Part shown: positions 33,749-47,799 of the stretch, piece by piece
Layout of the letters: every line of letters starts with the position of its first letter
How positions within the stretch are numbered: position 1 is the stretch's first letter
Assembly: GCA_029216955.1 (NCBI GenBank)
Contig: JANAVB010015600.1
Location: 33,615,832-33,679,831, forward strand
DNA length: 64,000 bases
Source of the DNA: Iris pallida
Lineage: Eukaryota; Streptophyta; Magnoliopsida; Asparagales; Iridaceae
Direction of reading: 5' to 3'
Position numbers and translations under genes: made by a program
The notes under the pieces: model-generated
Told to the model about the DNA's origin: nothing
What the model saw: the letters and a program-made list of their open reading frames with translations, nothing else
Database searches by the model: none

Positions 33749-33981
33749 GAAGAGTTTTTTAGTATTTTTCATATTTTAAAATAGGTTTTTCCTAAACTTT
33801 GGGGACTGTTTAATCGGCACACAATACATGAATATAGAAACGAAAAGAAGGGTTTCCATCTCCTATATATTGTCTATAAGTGTGTTCTAATATAATTTCT
33901 AATCTGGCATTAGATCGATCGAAATCGATCTCCAAACGTGGGTGATTGGACTGTATTATACTATGTTTATATATATATATA

Positions 33982-34064
<83 letters not shown>

Positions 34065-34068
34065 TATA

Positions 34069-34101
<33 letters not shown>

Positions 34102-34102
34102 A

Positions 34103-34173
<71 letters not shown>

Positions 34174-34960
34174 GTTATATACCTATATACCATAAATACA
34201 AACACGAACAATGAATATTAAGTATAATCGATATTTGAAATCTGATCATTAATTTTATATACCGGAAATTCACAAATAAAATACAATAATATTTTATATA
34301 TAAATAAAAGCCTAATTTTTTCCACATACCATAAATACTTCTATATATATATATGTATATATATATACAAATATATTTATATAACCTAGGAAATTCCCAT
34401 AAAGTCCAACATATTTGTTAAGAAAATTATTTACTATATTATCAATGAAATATTATTTCTAATAACAAGCACAAATAATATGTTTATATATATAACAATT
34501 GTCCCTAAAGTTGTCTCCAAAATTACCAAGGTAAAAGACCAACGCAATATATGTCTGCTCTAACGTCTTTGGTCACAATACCCGACTACATGGACGGGCC
34601 TTAGTTTGGGTCAAGTCCGAGCAAGTTTGGGCAGTATCGGATTTCCTGAAAGTCATAACATTAATAAATAACTAATTAAATTATTTATAGAGATTAACTC
34701 CCAACTTGGCCTGGTTTTCTGAGTTAGGACATCCATATGGCTCAGTCTTTCCAACCGGGACTAATACACTAGCCAAAGCACGCCATGGTACTATCCGTGC
34801 AACGATTTCTAGTCACCGTGTACTCCAAAACTCCATCATGGCTAAAATTATCTACAGTAATAATTAACTAAATAAATATTTATAAAATTTTAAAAATTAC
34901 CATTTAATTCAAATAAATAAATAAAAATATATTATAAAAATTTTGGAAAGAGGGGTTACA
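33749..34960 (-). repeat. 3' LTR of nested gypsy element (segment 3, LTR start)
   Basis: Resumes the LTR after the solo LTR and ends, on the minus strand, with TGTAACCCCTCTTTCC (start of LTR, 34960). Matches 46985-47196 and 47730-48562, but lacks the ~530 bp between them, which in the other copy holds the TATA box and a GC-rich leader. In place of that segment is a long (TA)n array. Confidence 0.83.
33968..34170. repeat. (TA)n microsatellite, ~200 bp
   Basis: Almost pure TA with a few interruptions, followed by TATACCTATATACC. The other LTR has a shorter (TA)n at 47730-47795. All frames across it are simple I-Y repeats and not genes. Confidence 0.95.
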
Positions 34961-36287
34961 AATCTACCCACCTTAAAAATAATTTTGTCCTCGAAATTTA
35001 AGGAAAAGGTCCATCAGCTATGATAGAAGACGGTTTCCATTAGCTATCATCTATTCTCATGGTCATTTCGTACTACGAATCCTTGAGAGTTACTACCCAC
35101 CTTTGGTCACCCTACTCCCTCAAATTTTATGTCGCTAAAACTTTATAATCTTCCAACTAATTGCTAAAAAATTTCTACCAATGGACATCTACAGTATATG
35201 ACATCTATAATCATCTCCGATCTATCAAGCAACCCAAAAATTTAACAAGCAACAAATTTACACAAGTAGCTAAGAAATATTGGTAAATACAAGTAAGCAT
35301 GACCTTCGTCTCTCTGCAATAGGAAGGTCAGGACGATAAAGAAGAATAATCGAAAGCAATTATGAGTTTCAAGAGCGGTAAAGAGTATCCAATGATGTAG
35401 ACAAAAGGAGAGTTTATAAACTATTGACTTATTTTGCTAGATTGGGCTACTCTAGTCCAGTCACTTGCTAAGTCTAAGAACCCTTCATTTTTCAGAGGGG
35501 TTTGCAATCCGTGCAATACAGAAGTTTCGTTCTCGAAATTTAACCTAAACAAGGTTCCATAATGGAACAGAATTTGAGAAGTCAAGATTGTGATCCTTTC
35601 CCGTGGTTATTTAAACACACAAGCAAGGGATAAAATGCATTACAGGATGCGAATTCCAGGTAGATGTAATAAGGGTTACGAATCACATTGTAAGAGATGG
35701 GGACTACATAATAGATATAGGGGCCTATTTCAAATAGTTTGGTTTTATAGTCCAAATATGGTGGTATGTATGGATGGATTTTACTGGGTCTTAATGGGTT
35801 TCCTGATTGGACATCAATCGCTGGTTGGATGAACCTAGGATTTCAATCTACATTGACTGGACAATATCCCAATAATAAACTATTTCTATTAGGCTAGGTT
35901 AACCTAGAATAGGTTTCCACCCAAGTGGTTGAACTAGTTGTCAGTCAGATTGGTTGGCTAGGTCCTTAAAGCCCGAAAATACGCCTTCCATGACTTTTGT
36001 GGTTAAGTAGCACGAGGAGACACAATTGAGTGGCACACTAGTGACATGTGCGTAGTGGGCTTCGAATAGATCACAACCATATATTGGGTCGAAAGGTTTG
36101 AGTCGAGGTCGAGTCTCTAATTGTAGTCGGAAAGTATACGGGTATTATGGTAAGGGTTATAGCTAGTCCTTTTGGCCTGAAAGTCGTACCATAAAAATAG
36201 AGTACAAGGGGACGGATTTGAGTGGGACATGATATACCTAGATGAAGGTGGACTCATCTAGATCTTGCATGTAAAATTTGTAGGAAG
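34961..36287 (-). other. Interior of nested gypsy element, 3' side, with PPT
   Basis: Directly next to the LTR the minus strand reads TTCGAGGACAAAATTATTTT then AAGGTGGGTAGATT and TGTAACCCC. This is the usual end of chromovirus pol (the TTCGAGGACGAAA-type block) followed by the PPT and LTR start, and it shows that the element runs on the minus strand. Beyond that I could not recognise integrase or RT in any frame, so this part is decayed or non-coding. Confidence 0.6.
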
Positions 36288-36866
36288 CACTACGCCAGAA
36301 TTCGTGTTTCTCGACGGACCAAAGCCGTCAAAAATTGCATATTTTGACGGTTTTGGTCCGTCACATGATCCGTAAAAAATAAGCTGTAGTTTACGGTAAA
36401 CGACGATTTTCTACCGTCGGTATGTAGGTGGAATAAACTACGGGTTTGGTCTGTCAAGTCATAAACGACTGACTAGATCCGTCAAATAACCCGCTAAATT
36501 AATTCAACATAACTACCCATTCTTGACAGACAATATCCGTTGAAGTTTTGTAAAATTTCACCATCACTATTTTTTAATTAATAAAATATGTTTTTAATAA
36601 ACACGTACACACTTATTCAATCTAAATGTAATTCAAGAAACTCATTGAAAATGCATACACAATTCAAAATGGATATAACAACCAATCATTCAAGAATCTC
36701 AATTGATATTGAATATCACTAATTGGTCATTGTCTTTGTAGTATCCAAGTACATGCAATTGTTCTCACACATAACATCCAAATCGAAAAAATAATATAAT
36801 TTCAGAATACATACGAAGTTTACTCCAAAATGTAAAAGAAAAAACTAATATTCAAATCCTTATAAA

Positions 36867-37079
36867 CTAAACGGACTCTTTTGGCCAATTGATCTTATCA
36901 CCGAGCATAATATCTTCAAACTTTCCATCTCCTTCAAACAAATTTGCATTGCGGTCAAAGATTTCGTCGACGATGATACTATAAACATCTTCCTTTGGTG
37001 GTGTATTAGAATTTAAGTGTCCAAAAGCAACATATTTTCTTTTGAAATCCTTTAGAAAACATGTCTTTTGTTCAGGTAC
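36867..37079 (-). pseudogene. Terminal exon of a CACTA accessory/TnpA-like gene
   Basis: Minus strand: a T-rich tract and GTTGTAG acceptor (to 37080) open a 71-codon frame ending in TAG at 36867. It starts VPEQKTCFLKDFKRKYVAFG, then IIVDEIFDRNANLFEGDGKF, and finishes GDKINWPKESV. The pattern (basic start, VD-x-I/V-x-x, closing W-P) resembles the short C-terminal domain that follows TnpA in many plant CACTA elements (DUF8039-like); I am not certain of the family. Its position ~0.6 kb inside the left TIR fits the 3' end of a minus-strand gene. No upstream exons were identified. Confidence 0.5.
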
Positions 37080-37675
37080 CTACAACCATTGAAACAAAAA
37101 AAATATAATAACATTAGCTACAAAAGATATAGTTATTTTAAGCATAGTCTCATAGAGTGGAACTAAAAATTCAGGGACACTGAAATTAATGGTAATGTAA
37201 TTGAAGAAATGACACTGAAATATCTTGAAACTAAACAGCCACTATGAGGAAAATAGAATTTATTATACAATTTTTTGCTGAGGTAGTAACTGTATAATAC
37301 AAAAAATAATGGCATAATTTTAATATGCAGGGCAGAACTCATCAGCAATTTTCTGTTCAGCTAATTAACTTCTAAATTCTGATACTAACTGCTCTATCAG
37401 AAGCCACAGAAGTTTCAGCTACTGCTAGTTGTCTCCTTTTCCTACACTTTCCTTCCATTACCGTCCAATCCCTATCATATTTTATCCTAACTGCAATTAT
37501 CTGTTCCTTCTACTCCCTGCTGACAATTCTTCAACAATACACATTAGCTAAACTAATGTTACATGTTTTTCCTTTTTCTTCCAAGCATACTTTTATTATA
37601 ATTTCCCAATTCTCTACAGAAGCCTAATACCATCCAACATGCCACTCAAACAGTAGATCATCTTTCTTGCCTTCT

Positions 37676-37905
37676 TAATAAGAGACATCCAATATCCTTG
37701 TTAGCAACTTTAGGCCAATTTCACTTTGCAAGAGTAAACTATTAAAAAGGAACTTATGAAACAAAAGTTCGTTGGCCTTTACTCATCTTTCTTCCCTCTA
37801 TAAGAGACATCCAACATCCTTGTTAGCAATTTTAGGCCAGTTTCATTTTGCAAGAGTAAACCATTAAAAAGGAAGTTCTGAAGCAAAAGTTTGTTGGCCT
37901 TTATG
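37676..37905. repeat. Two-copy ~120-bp tandem duplication in CACTA 2
   Basis: AAGAGACATCCAAYATCCTT and TTTTGCAAGAGTAAA blocks recur at ~120 bp spacing with ~10% differences. Similar pairs occur at 38258-38420 / 38510-38670, 39225-39380 / 39395-39570 and 41140-41290. These are non-coding, and suggest that the interior grew by local duplication. Confidence 0.75.
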
Positions 37906-40900
37906 GTATTTTATCTTGCCAAAAATCATATTTTTTCCATTATGCTCTGTTAAGGGTTGAAGTTTAGTTAAACAATAAAAAGAAGAGAGGAGACAAACTG
38001 AGATTTCTTTTACACCCCCTAGACATGAAGAGAAAACTGAGATTTCTTATTGTAATTGCATAGTTGCAGGATTGTCTTGTAAGTTACTATTACAAGATAC
38101 CTGTGCTGAAAGGATACTCATCCGGTGGACTATATCGGTGTGTGGAATGTATCCAACCGAATACTTGCTTGACACTCATTTTGAGTATGGCCTGTACATG
38201 TCTAGATTTTAAAGAGACCCAAAACATGGGTAGAAGTGATTTGACATGGACGTGATCGTGGGAAACATAACTGAGATATTAGATGGCACCATTTATTGCT
38301 ACTATAGAAAACCATGAATAGATATAGATACTATTGAACTCTAAAACAACTGTTATGTTTGAGGATATTTATTCTCGTGTACATATAATCTATATGGTAT
38401 CCTAAATTTCTATCCATGTAGTGTCGATATCCTAATCCATGTCCAAGTTTGTGCAACCTAGTTAGAGACTAGCATATTCGAGAAAAACTCAAAATCATTC
38501 ATTATTACTCTGCGAAACATAACTAAGGTATTAGATAGTAACATACAGAAAACCATGAATAGAAATAGATAGTATTAAACTAAACTCTAAAACAATTGAT
38601 ATGTTTGAAGATATTTATTCTTGTCTACATATAATCTATGTGGTATCCGTATCCTAAATTTCTAGCCATATAACGGCTGTATCGAAATCTTAGTCATTAA
38701 TAAGCTTGCTTTTGGTGTTTGTTAATTATGCCATTCAGTGTCTGTTGATTTCGTTTATGCTCCACGAGTATAGATAACATCAATTCACCGCTCAAATAGT
38801 ATTTGCAACATAGTATCTGCTTAAACATATGTATTTTTCCCCCATACCCACAGGTTCCTACATGTTATCCTATCTATAATTTGTCTCTTTAAAGTTTAGA
38901 CAACTGATGAACTTTGTTGAGGAATATATCAAACATGAAAATCTGGTTTGTTCCTTTGATAAATTTTGTTTATGTGGGATTTTTTTAATATATAAAACTA
39001 AAATTAAAGCCCAAGGCAGAACAATTTAATACTACAATATTCTCACAACCACAAAGTAGCTTTCTAAGTCATAATTAAGCAAATTGGAGGGGTAGTAATA
39101 TCTTGAGTTCGAATCATAAGAACAAGAAAGATATAAATAATCATTAACCTGTTAATTTAAGTACGTATTTTACATATTACCCTAGACACTGCAAAATGGT
39201 CCGTATCGTGTCCGTGTCCGTATTCTTGAAACCTAGGTAGCTACTTTTGTAGCTATTTGAAAATGAATGTTCTGTATCAATATTGTGTCTGTATCCATAT
39301 CCATGTTTGTTCAACATATTCACAAAGGGGATGCCCAATTTTATAACCAAAGAATGCTCTCTGATCTAAACCAAGACTTTCATAGTTTGTAGGTGCGTAG
39401 CAAGGTAACTACTTTTGTACCTATTTGATAATGACTATATCCAGCACCAGTATTGTGCATGTATCTGTATCCCTGTTAGTACAACATATGACTACATATC
39501 CTTTTTCAAAGGGGATGCCCAAGATTTAAAGCAATGAATGCTTTCTCTGGTTTAACCAAGACTCACCTATTAAGCAACAACAATACCAAACAATTCTTGT
39601 CTTTTTTCGTTATAAACAATTACTTTTGTCATTACTGTTTATTTAAAATATTTGCAATCAAAATCATCGCCTTATTCTTAAGGTAATAATACTGTTACCG
39701 TCTCTCCACAAAAGAATATTACTCACTCCCATGTGGTCTGCTGGCCTATTCCACAGGACAAAAAATAATGCATCAATAGGCAGATATTAATTAGTTATTT
39801 TAGAACACAAAAAATTTGGCTAACTACTAGGAGTTCATTTTGCTAGACATAGCCAAGATGTTTTCAACATGGACATAGCCAACATTATATGTTCTTTTTT
39901 TTAAATATACATATATATGCACGTATTTTTTCTAACATTATGTATTAGTTTAGTTGAATATATACATATGCATGGGTGTATGTATAATGGAAAATAGAAA
40001 CTCGAAAAGTAAAGAGAGAACAAATTGCATATAATTATCAGTATCTTATAGATTTCTTTATAATTTAACTACAAAGTTTGGCAACGCAATCCTTTAAAGG
40101 AATTTCTGCAAAAATTTTGAGAAAGTGAAGGTATTACATACAAACAGCAACATTGCACAAAGTTACCAAATTTGGGGATGAAACATATTTTTATGATAAG
40201 TCATGTTCTTATGTGTTGTTATGTGATGGAGACGTCGATACACTATTCTTTAATATCATATTAACTTAAGCCTTATTCGTATCCTTGGAGTATTTGGGTG
40301 GACAACTTAGCAAGTGTCCAAATAAGTGTCGGTCTCTTACAAACTCTCTAGAATCCAAAAAATCAACATACCTAACTTGCAATTTGCTTCATTCAACCTT
40401 CTAGCCATTATTGCATATACATTATTGGAAAGCATATGTACAGGCAAATTGCAATCTAGGTTTCATTGAATTTGAAAATACTTCAGCAATAAACAAGTAA
40501 CTTCGTTGCAAGAACAAGGCTAATGATGTCGGTATCGTGTCCATATCTGTTTCCATGTCCGTATTTATGCAACATAGATAATTATTATTTATGCGATTTG
40601 AAAATGCCAGCATCCCATATATGTGTTGTGCCCACATCCGTGCATCAAAGACTAGCAAATACTGTAAGTATAAGTTTATGACACTTCATTATAACTAATG
40701 GCTGAAATTTCACGCCATGGGAATATAGTTTAAAATAAACAAATATAATCTTTTGGGTCTCATCTGAACTGCAGTTTAATAAAAAAGATTCACAGCCAAA
40801 AATCAAAACCAAACATAATATAAGACTAATAATCAGCTTAAGAATTGAAATGTAGGCACAGGTTGTCTGTATTTAACACAGTGCAGAGGTAAGTGAACCG

Positions 40901-42675
40901 CGACACCAGAGCCAAGTATTATAGGCAACAGGGAAAAAGAGGAAACCAAGAGAAGTCACAAGAATTGCAAATTATGAAGCCAATACCAAACAAGCATTTT
41001 ATCATAACACAATATATAGTATATGTTGTTGAATGTAGTATTTGTTCAAAAAATGTATAAGAGCAAAAAATATAGACAAAGTCCAACGACAACATATAGT
41101 ATTAGAACCAAACCCAAAGAGAGCATAGTATCAGAGTAAAATCCAGAACAACAACACAGGAAGTTGGCTATTTCTTGTTCGAAAATGTATTATCTATTCA
41201 AAATCCAGAAGAACAACATAGTATTAGAACATAATCCAGAGCAGTAGAAGTTATCATTCGAAAATGTAGTATCTATTCAAAAATGTACCAAAACCAAAAA
41301 TGATGCATGCAATACAAGAAGTGAGCTCTTTTCTGGCAATTCATTCATGATTAAACATTCCATAATATGGTAGATAACATGCAAAACATCCAAACTCAAA
41401 AGTATCACATATTTTACTTCTAATCTATACTTTTTATGGGTTGAGTAATATTACTCCCCGCCTCCCTGTAACTAAACAAGAAATCTAGTTACAAAATAAT
41501 AGCAGATGTATTGAAGATGACATAGTTGGCAACCATTCTATTTGAACAAGCAGACATCTCTACAAATGGATAGCTCACAACATAGTTGGAAACCACTCTA
41601 TTTGAACAAGCAAACATCTCCTCACCTCCCTGGAGCTTTCTTATGCTCCAAAGTCTACCCATACAAATCTGAATACAAAAGTTATAAAGTACGAGTGGAA
41701 AAATCTCGAAGATTTTCTATATGAGAACACAAAAATGTACATACAAACTCAAATATTTTCTATACATGTTAATGCCAGATTGTTCTGCCAATTATTTATA
41801 AAGCCATTTGCATCAGATTAAGCACCTTGTTATCAGCTACAATCCATGCAAGCAACATGTCTTAAGCCGAAATGTTTAATGTATATTTAATTCCTAAGAA
41901 GATATCCGATGAAAATAAAAAAAAAGATTCTGAAACAACAATAGAAGTAAAAAAAAAAATAGAGTTTACCAAATCTCTAAGCTATAACAAAAATAGATTT
42001 CGGAACAGAAATAGAAGCAAAAAAATTAAATAACAATAATAAACAATACCTGCGTTCTAATTAGTTCTCCCATCTTGCCTCCTCCAAGAAAAACCCACTT
42101 TCCTATTTAAAACCTAGATTCAGATTTAATGAACAAAACCAAGGTTCAGATTAAGAAGAAGAAGAAGAAGAACTTACCTAGGGCTCGTTCATCAAAGAAC
42201 AAAAACCATTTTTTTTCTTTGATGAACCACGAACAAGGGATGATTTTCGTGGATGAACAACGATCGGCTAGAATTTGAAAAGAGGGCGAGATGAAAAATT
42301 TTAGGGAAAAGAGGAACTAATTAGAACCCAGCTTTGCTAAAAAAATTTAGGGAAAAGAGATAAAAAAATTCTTTAATGAGCCAAGAACTTACCTAGGGAT
42401 TCACCATCACATCTCTAGACAAGAATTAGGGCAGACTTCTTCATCACAACCAAGTTGGAAAAGAGAAAGTGGAGAGATGAAAAAGTATTAGTTTAGGCTC
42501 CAAAGTCCAGCGGGAAATTTTTTAGGGAGAAGAACCATCGAATACTTTTATAATATTTTGGTAGGTTTTAAAAAAAATCGACGGTTTTAGTCTGTCAAAA
42601 TTATAGCTACTGTCATGGTCCGTCGTTATTTGCGAACATAAAGGGTCAAAAATTGTTGTTTTTGACGTAGTGAAG

Positions 42676-45400
42676 ATAACTGCTGGTCTCGTGCTCCGAA
42701 TATTAATGACAGGGCCGGGAAAACAAAATGATCTAAATGGAAAGTGGAAGTCCATGAGACACTAATTATCATCCTAATGGAAATCATTTTAATCGATCGA
42801 TAATCCTCTATATCCTAAAATTTTAGAAAGCTTACAGTCTACCCACCTTAGAAACTAGGACATGGTTTTAGGAATAATGAGGTTAGAAAAGTTCCAAAGT
42901 CCGTATATTGTACCTCGACTCTTGGTAATAAAGAATAAGGTACGACGTAACGGAATACGGTAGATATAGTCAAGGATCGTTCCTCAATAAATGAAAAACG
43001 AGTGTGTGCAATGACACATGGTCGATAAAATAGTATGATCTACTCGTCCAAAGTATTCAAGAGTTGTCGACGGGGTAACCAACTCTAAGGCACATCATAT
43101 GAAAATAATTCTAGCAACTTAGTCATGAATTCTCTATTGGTGTCAAGCCTGCCAGACTATTGTCACAAGAGTTGTAGTGATCGTGTATTATTGTTGACAA
43201 CTGGTAGATCATAATATGACAGGGTATTTATGCTATGGTATTGGCTAAGCTAGTGACTGTGGTGTACCAACACTAGTTAGGTCTTTAGTAGTAAAATTTA
43301 CATAACTAGGGTAATATTTGTTGGAAACCAATCTCGGGATGAGTGTTTACTATAGTCACGGTAATTGGTTGTCCTTACCTTTGTCTACTTATCTTATGTC
43401 TAAACTGTAGCTTTGGTCGAGGAAGGGTTAGGTTAAGGCTTAAAGGTTGCTAGTTAAAGCAAGTTCCAAGCAAATAATTAGAGACTCACAACAAATGGGT
43501 TTCTTGAGAATAGATAGTCTCCTAGGTTAGCATCTTAACAAAGGGTAAAACCTTAATCATTCTCAAGTTCAGGGGGCTAGAAGGTCCCAATAGCATTTGA
43601 GGATCGAGAGGAGAACGAATAACTCAATCTCATGGCTGGCCGATGGTAGCTACACTTGTGTATACAACTATCATAGCCATAGGGTTACTTCGTATCTATC
43701 TACCAATTTCGAGCTTTCGTCTTTCCAAATCAGTGGAAGACAAAAACAAATAAAGAGTTCAAGAAAGATGTCACTGAATACGATTACGTGATTCAAAGGC
43801 GAATGTATAATTCAAGAAGAATTGTCAATACAGTCGCGGATGAGATCATAGATACCCCGATATCTCAATCCACGTGGGGTAATCGAAGAGAGAGCGAACC
43901 GAGTGCACTACAGTTGATCAGACCATAATATATCGATTCTTATTAGACAATATGTTAGTAGGCGTCCCCACTGTACATATGTCTTGAATCAAGTTCGACA
44001 AAAGAGTAAGCTTGCAAAACTAGACTGTAATAGCGTCGTTGGTTAAGATAGTCAAATACAATTATACCAAATTTTTGAAAAAAAGCACAAGTAGTTCGAG
44101 TTTTGTGAGAATCAAACCTTACCCGGTGTTCTTGCTTATACGGTCATCCTACTATTTTCTTATCCATAAGGCCTTGGTCGACTAATGGTTTATGGACTTC
44201 TGAATTCTATATTTTAGGTAAACCTATTAGTGTTAGTCAATTTCCTTGTTAATAGATCACAAGGACTACGAAATGCTAGGTCGGGAGACCTGCTACCCAA
44301 CTTACAAAACTTCCACAAATATTGGCTTTGGATCTTGTGGAACATACATGGCACTGTCCTATCCTCTATAGTATCCTAAACTTGTAATCATGTCTGAAGT
44401 CATTTTACCGATAATTATGCCTCGCCCGTATACTCGGGCTGGGGTAAACCCTTGGTTTCGTAACTCAAATACGATTCAAAATCGACCATTACTTCACTCT
44501 ATCCAATATTGACTCAAAGGTACTAAGATCAAAGAGGACCACTAGCCATAGTTTTAGCAATATTCTATAACCTATATTTTCTTAAACCAATTTCAACTCT
44601 AGGGGTCGTGCCTCGCCAGTGTGCTGCTGGCTGCAGTGGATCTATAGTCTCCATAATTCAAGTAAATGGCGACAGTACGATGTTGTCCTGCCATTATCAG
44701 TTAACTAACATTTCTTTAACTATATCTGTAAAAATTTATGAGCTTCTAGAGATTCAAACAAGTTGAAATAAGGCGTATGTATTTGTCCTATCAGTCCCAA
44801 CCCTTACAATAAAAGATTGAACAAGAAGTAATAACTGAAGACAAAGAAATACAAATATCCAAGTATCTATTTCATATGTATTTAAATCATGGAAGAAAAA
44901 CTTGAATCAAAACTAACTCGAGGTTTGTATATGGGTAACATAATCAAAATTTTATAAAATAAAAAAATTCTTAGGGCAAAATAGGAACTAAATAGGCAAT
45001 TTGGACTAAGATGTGAGGATGATATCTAAAGAGGCAAGGAAAAGGAATTGAATAATTCATCTAGGTTAGATCATTAATTCTAGGAAGCTCTGCCTCACCA
45101 AGTGAATAATCTATCCATATTGGATCATATCATCCTATAGAGAGGTAATAGTGTACCTACGGGGATCTAAAAGACTATCAAAATTACTAACTCCTCATCT
45201 AAGTTGCATGGCCTAGACTGCACATCGGTAAACTTGTATAGGGGACTCCTAGTCCTAGTCATTCTCTTAAATTAAATTAATCACAATCTCGTGAATGAGC
45301 ATTTCCTAGTCGCAGGCTCGCAATAGTACGTCTAACTTAAGTACTATCACGAGTTCGCATGATTTGCAAAAATAGACCTGCATGGGCCACCACAAAAACT
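42676..45400 (-). other. Interior of nested gypsy element, 5' side, with primer-binding region
   Basis: No gag, protease, RT or integrase could be recognised in any frame over ~2.7 kb, so the element looks like a large non-coding derivative or a very old copy. Beside the 5' LTR (8 nt inside it) the minus strand has TGGTGGCCCATGCAGG (45392-45377). The plus-strand element at 50584 has the nearly identical TGGTGGTCCATGCTGG at the same distance from its LTR. That conservation marks a probable primer-binding site or leader. Confidence 0.5.
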
Positions 45401-47724
45401 TGTCACGACCCGTACCCGTTTTTTTCGGATACGAAACATGTCCTAGCCAGCCTACGCGCAGAGTCGACGGTAGAACGCTGTATTGCCACAATGCTCAAAA
45501 TCACAAGTAATGCTCATTCACAAAATTAATTTAACTTACAATGATCACAAGTTTTATATTTACAGAAAAATATAAATTTGTACAAATAATTGAATGACTA
45601 CAACTCAACTATCTAGTTGGTCTCTAAGCTTTTGTCTACAAGTACCCCCGTATCTTCCATGCTAAGTAAATCTACGGCGAACCTGAAAAATATTGGTTTC
45701 CAGTCAGGAATGGAACGATTACAATTCACTGAATGCAGTTTCAATATATGAAAATGACTATACGATAAAGGTTAGCCTTTAGACATATGATTCATAAAAA
45801 CAAATAAAGAAAAGCTGAGTAAACTAAATACCAAAAATAGTAAATGAAAATAGGAAATACTCACCGACAGACTGAAATACCTTTGATATGTGATCGGTCT
45901 CAGAACAATTATACGACACAGTCTACACTGTCTAAAGTTACACTGTCTACACTGTCTAAAATTACACTGTCTACATTGTAAAAAGTTATACTGTCTACAT
46001 TAAATAATATAATAAAGAAACACGGTCTACACGGTCTACTTTGCAATAATAAATCACAGTTTACACTGTCTACTTTGCAATAATAAATTATTGTCTATAC
46101 TGTCTACTCTACAATAATAAATTACTGTCTATATTGTCTACTTTACAATAATAAATCACTGTCTAAGGTCAGATCACACATCATTGGTACTTCACCCTCC
46201 CAACACAATAAGGAACAAAATTAACATAAAACTGAAATTACATATCTATCGACTAAACACAGATGTATAGTAAAGATCAATACTGAAAACAAACAATAAA
46301 CTATACTCGCCTGTGCTCCTTTGCTGGTGAAACCGATAATCCAAACCACTCGATGTGCCACAATAGTCAAAACTCGTATAACAGTCTTCAGATGCGGAAA
46401 TAGATGTTACTAATGTCCTCAGAATAGTCAAATTAGCTAGAATTGCTTGTCCTTAAGTCCAATTCTGGACACAGGGGCAAAACGGTAATTTCGGTCAAAA
46501 TGGTGTTCGTCGTTGGACCCGCTTTGCACCAAAAAATGTGCCAGAGTCAACGGTCTCTAAATTTATCAAACTATATGTCTACTGATCTAGTTTTCCGATA
46601 TGAACCCAACCGTATGTCCATAGTTGGATTCCGGCGGGCCGTGCACAAAATCGCCCGTTGAATCGGACCGTGGGGCCCGTAAAACGATGATCCAATCAAC
46701 TGTCTCAGAATCGGACCAAACTTGACATACAGGACCCAAAAAATGATACGGTCCTGTTGGCACAAGTTTCGTCTCGATCTGACGAGCGTGCACAAAGTAA
46801 TTGGGAAATTTGCACAGAGGCCGATACGGTGAATTTTGACGGATACACATCAAATTCGTCGCGCACACGCGACCAATTTGAATTCCGTCAAAGCCCACAC
46901 GTCCAAGAAGCCGTTACGCACCTTTCGATGCTTTCGGTCCGCGACCACGTCGCCTGGATTGGCAGAACGCACGTCGTATCGAAGAGTTTTTCAATATTTT
47001 TAATATTTTAAAACAGGTTTTTCCTAAACTTTGGGGACTCTTTAATCGGCACACAATGCATGAATATAGAAACGAAAAGAAGGGTTTCCATCTCCTATAT
47101 ATTTTCTATAAGTGTGTTCTAACATAATTTCTAATCTGGCGTTAGATCGATCGAAATCGATCTCCAAACGTGGGTGATTGGACTGTATTATACCCTATTT
47201 TCGAACAGGTTTTTACCGAACTTTGGTTCGATTTTCTGGGCGATACAAAGCATCAAAAATCAAAGTGTTTGAAGAGTTATATAGTCATATAGATGGTCTT
47301 CGTACCTGAGAAGATGGAACACGAAACGGTGGAGCATGTGGTACGGGAGTCGGGCGCGAAGTCGGGGTCGGACAGCGTGGCTGCTGTTGCTCCTTCGTCC
47401 GCGCGCTGCCTCCGCGGCTGTGCTCAGCCTGCCGTCGACGACGTGCGGCAGCTCGCGCGCGTAGGGGAGGGCGCGCGTGGGTGTGCATGCATGGAAAACT
47501 AGGGTTTCGAAGAGTTCTCTCTCTCGATATCTACATATATACGTTCAACTGCTCTGTTGAGTTCGACGACTTTAGTCTGCTGTTGAGCTCCCATGGGGGG
47601 CTCGAGCCCGTTGATGGGCTTGGGTCTTTGTATGGGCTTGCTGACCTCGGTTTGGTGGGGTTAGGATTTCCCCTCATCAAGTAGATACCTATATATATAA
47701 TTATTAATACAAGCTACAAAAATG

Positions 47725-47799
<75 letters not shown>

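Larger units (their letters stand above)
36288..42672. mobile_element. Second CACTA-type transposon, 6.4 kb, non-autonomous
   Basis: Left end CACTACGCCAGAA (36288-36300) and right end TTTTTGACGTAGTG (to 42672) are inverted repeats (CACTACGYCARAA). A 3-bp target duplication AAG flanks it (36285-36287 and 42673-42675). Subterminal GACGG/CCGTC motifs (TTTTGACGG, GGTCCGTCA) occur at both ends (36320-36480, 42570-42665), a different set from the GCGACG repeats of the first CACTA. No TnpD is visible. The interior is AT-rich with several local tandem duplications and one TnpA-like terminal exon (36867-37079). It sits inside the interior of the nested gypsy element. Confidence 0.85.

Noticed and set aside
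33810..34211. Long I/Y-repeat reading frames on both strands
   Set aside because: Pure (TA)n microsatellite translation; no gene signal.
47285..47502. GC-rich frames on both strands
   Set aside because: Located in the leader part of an LTR after its TATA-like box; Arg/Ala/Pro-rich low complexity, no domain.
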